Assembly: GCA_031378845.1 (NCBI GenBank)
Contig: JANNES010000003.1
Coordinates: 1 to 64,000, forward strand
Source of the DNA: JAJNPS01 sp031378845
GTDB taxonomy: Bacteria; Pseudomonadota; Alphaproteobacteria; Rhodobacterales; Rhodobacteraceae
Direction: 5' to 3'
Length of the DNA stretch: 64,000 nucleotides
The notes beneath the pieces are model-generated. The model saw only the letters and a list, made by a program, of their open reading frames with translations, was not told where the DNA came from and ran no database searches. Positions 62,298 through 64,000 of this stretch are shown here, piece by piece; position 1 is the first letter of the stretch; each line of letters starts with the position of its first letter. The translations under genes and the position numbers were made by a program.

Positions 62298-63266
62298 CTA
62301 ATGCGCATAAACGACGGGCGGCACGCCCAGCTCAGCTGCGATGTCACGGTTCATCCGGGCGCGTTCGTCGTCAGACGTGAAACGGACGTAATGCAGCCGG
62401 GGAAACCGTGCCTCCAGTGCCTTCATGGCATGGAAGGGGCTGGTGCGCGCAAGGATGATCAGGGGCTGGCCCGGATGGGGTTCGCGCAGGGCCTGGCGCA
62501 TCGCGCCGATGTCATGGCCGTCGATCTCGACACAGGTTGCCCCGAACGCGCGGAACTTGGCGGCGATGTCGCGCACCTCCATCACCGAGGACATCGCGCC
62601 ATCACATTGCTGGTCGTTCACATCCATGATGGCGTAAAGACCGTCGATCCCGTGATGCGCGGCGGCCTGCACGGCTTCCCAGGTCTGACCTTCCTGCACT
62701 TCGCCGTCCGACATGAAGACCCAGGTGCGGCCGGTCTCGCCCTTGCGCTGACGGGCCCAGGCGAGGCCCGCCGCGGTCGACAGGCCGATGCCGAGGGTGC
62801 CGTTATGGACCTCCATGCCGGGGGAGTGTTCGGCGCCGATCATCTCGACCGAAGTGCCGTCCTTGTTGAACATCTCAAGCCCCTCTGGAGCCATCCGGCC
62901 AACCTCGATCAGGGCGGCATACACCACCAGCGCGTAGTGCGCGGGAGCGATGAAGAGACGGTCTGCATCGGGCGCAGGCGCGCCATGGTAGCCGGCTCCG
63001 GTGACGTAGGCGGAATTGTCAGCGCTTGGCACGCCGCTAAAGGCCAAAGGGACCATCGGCAAGGTCGGCGCGCCAAACCGCATCTCCTCGTGGTATAGCC
63101 AGGCCAGCTGATCCGCCGCCGAACAGGCCTGGCTGAGATAGCCGCCATTGTTCAGGATCGTATGCTCAAATACCCTCCGCCGGATGCCAAGGGCCACATC
63201 CTCGGTCGATCTTTCGTTCTTGTGTTGCACACCAAACCCCTGCCCGCGACCGCCTTTTTCCGACAT
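62298..63266 (-). CDS. Transketolase, N-terminal (TPP-diphosphate-binding) subunit
   Basis: A protein of about 322 aa carrying the diphosphate-binding domain. The thiamine motif reads SDGEVQEGQTWEAVQAAAH with VNDQQCDGA (GDG...N type, with Ser for the first Gly); HNGTLGIGLSTAAGLAWARQ is the usual loop. ATG at 63266 is the first plausible start, 14 bases after the aroB stop, although no strong ribosome binding site is seen; another ATG lies later. Gene order places the unit directly behind aroB, so it may be transcribed from the shikimate promoter. Confidence 0.9.
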   Translation of the reverse strand: MSEKGGRGQGFGVQHKNERSTEDVALGIRRRVFEHTILNNGGYLSQACSAADQLAWLYHEEMRFGAPTLPMVPLAFSGVPSADNSAYVTGAGYHGAPAPDADRLFIAPAHYALVVYAALIEVGRMAPEGLEMFNKDGTSVEMIGAEHSPGMEVHNGTLGIGLSTAAGLAWARQRKGETGRTWVFMSDGEVQEGQTWEAVQAAAHHGIDGLYAIMDVNDQQCDGAMSSVMEVRDIAAKFRAFGATCVEIDGHDIGAMRQALREPHPGQPLIILARTSPFHAMKALEARFPRLHYVRFTSDDERARMNRDIAAELGVPPVVYAH

Positions 63267-63280
63267 ACTGTGCAAGCAGC

Positions 63281-64000
63281 TCAGCGCCCGCGCAAGGCGT
63301 CTGACATCATATTGCCGACAACGTCCAGTGGCACGTCTTCGGCCACGAACGCCTCGCCGATCCCGCGCGCGAGGATAAAGCGCAACCGCCCGTCCACGAC
63401 CTTTTTGTCCTGTCCCATCATCGTCAGCAGCGCCTCGACACCTGGCAGATCGCCGGGAATATCCGCAAGGTCGGTCTTCATCCCCATGTGGCGCAAATGC
63501 GCGCGCACGCGGCTTGGAACCTCTTGGGCGCAAAGGCCAAGCCGTTGGCTCAGGTCAAAGGCGAGCGCGCAACCCACCGCCACCCCCTCGCCATGCAACA
63601 GGCGGTCGGAATAGCCGGTGGCTTTTTCCAATGCATGACCAAAGGTGTGGCCAAGGTTCAAGAGCGCACGTTCGCCTTCTTCGGTCTCATCGCGACTGAC
63701 AATCCCGGCTTTCATCTTTACGGATTGGGTCACGGCGTATTGGCGCGCTGTCTTGTCACCATCGCGCAAGGCCGCGCCATTGACCTCAAGCCAGTCAAAG
63801 AATGTGGCGTCCCCCAGAAGCCCGTATTTCACCACCTCGCCGTAGCCCGCCAGAACGTCGCGTTCGGGCAGGGTGTCAAGCACGTCGATATCTGCCAGCA
63901 CCAGCGTCGGTTGATGAAACGCGCCAATCAGGTTCTTGCCGTGGTCGCTGTTGATCCCGGTCTTGCCACCGACCGAACTGTCCACTTGCGCGAGCAGGGT
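63281..64000 (-). CDS. aroB: 3-dehydroquinate synthase, 5' end beyond the window
   Basis: The C-terminal 239 residues of AroB, second enzyme of the shikimate pathway. Visible motifs: DSSVGGKTGINSDHGKNLIG, GYGEVVKYGLLGD, and the zinc-binding LNLGHTFGHALEKATGY and LLHGEGVAVG. The N-terminal NAD-binding part is cut by the right edge. The split transketolase genes follow it closely on the same strand. Confidence 0.95.
   Translation of the reverse strand, partial: TLLAQVDSSVGGKTGINSDHGKNLIGAFHQPTLVLADIDVLDTLPERDVLAGYGEVVKYGLLGDATFFDWLEVNGAALRDGDKTARQYAVTQSVKMKAGIVSRDETEEGERALLNLGHTFGHALEKATGYSDRLLHGEGVAVGCALAFDLSQRLGLCAQEVPSRVRAHLRHMGMKTDLADIPGDLPGVEALLTMMGQDKKVVDGRLRFILARGIGEAFVAEDVPLDVVGNMMSDALRGR

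Noticed and set aside
61551..63098. Plus-strand frame of 515 codons opposite the split transketolase genes
   Set aside because: Antisense shadow; the minus-strand proteins have complete thiamine-enzyme motifs.
59059..63266. Assignment of the RuBisCO-like operon to apionate breakdown
   Set aside because: That pathway pairs its RuBisCO-like protein with specific kinases and dehydrogenases that are absent here, while MtnA is present; kept only as an alternative.

Overview
The window reads as chromosomal DNA of a GC-rich alphaproteobacterium of the order Rhodobacterales (Roseobacter/Rhodobacter group). Indicators: a dusB-ntrB-ntrC-ntrY-ntrX run whose NtrC lacks the sigma-54 contact loop, a fused IspDF, NDUFA12 and DUF2155 proteins, a detached gene-transfer-agent lysis pair (3TM holin plus GH108-type endolysin), and the Rhodobacterales form of the KpsT/KpsE capsule export pair. 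Most of the content is housekeeping. The assignments are my reading of the sequence; no database search was possible.

Layout. 1-13 kb is a pyrimidine-breakdown region. It holds dihydropyrimidinase (cut by the left edge), a Zn-dependent carbamoyl-amide hydrolase, a RutR-type regulator, and the two subunits of NAD-dependent dihydropyrimidine dehydrogenase (PreA, PreT). A near-consensus RutR operator lies upstream of the hydrolase gene. The region is interleaved with a Kup potassium transporter, a TetR/VOC/DUF899 operon with its own palindromic operator, a DedA membrane protein, a broken SDR gene, and an AT-richer membrane protein gene wedged between the two hydrolases with start/stop overlaps on both sides. 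13-25 kb holds accB-accC, aat, an MlaD/NDUFA12/DUF2155 trio, clpX, clpP, an lpqC-type esterase, a RatA/Coq10-type protein, hpt, a diheme cytochrome c, a porin-like protein and lipA. 25-33 kb holds aqpZ, the GTA-like holin and endolysin, argC-ccmE, a SYLF protein, a 3-hydroxyisobutyrate-dehydrogenase-family enzyme and a penicillin-acylase-family protein.

33-45 kb is a one-directional block, read leftward: dusB, ntrB, ntrC, ntrY, ntrX, trkA, trkH, hfq, hflX. The last gene carries a Lys-rich tail that looks like a separate small protein with its own ribosome binding site. 45-50 kb has a ~104 bp inverted-repeat element, ispDF-pgpA-cinA, a decayed acyltransferase pseudogene and rplM-rpsI with a clear terminator. 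50-58 kb has an SseB-like protein, a uracil-DNA-glycosylase-like protein, an NhaA-type antiporter, kpsT, kpsE, kdsA, a DXD glycosyltransferase and a YhiN-type flavoprotein. tRNA-Gln(UUG) follows at 58.9 kb.

The most intriguing part is 59.0-63.3 kb. Four genes, tightly packed behind aroB, encode the two halves of a split transketolase, a RuBisCO-like protein and an MtnA-type aldose-1-phosphate isomerase. MtnA plus a RuBisCO-like protein is the core of the methylthioadenosine/isoprenoid shunt, and the split transketolase could be a replacement lower half for such a pathway. This is a hypothesis from gene content and active-site residues.
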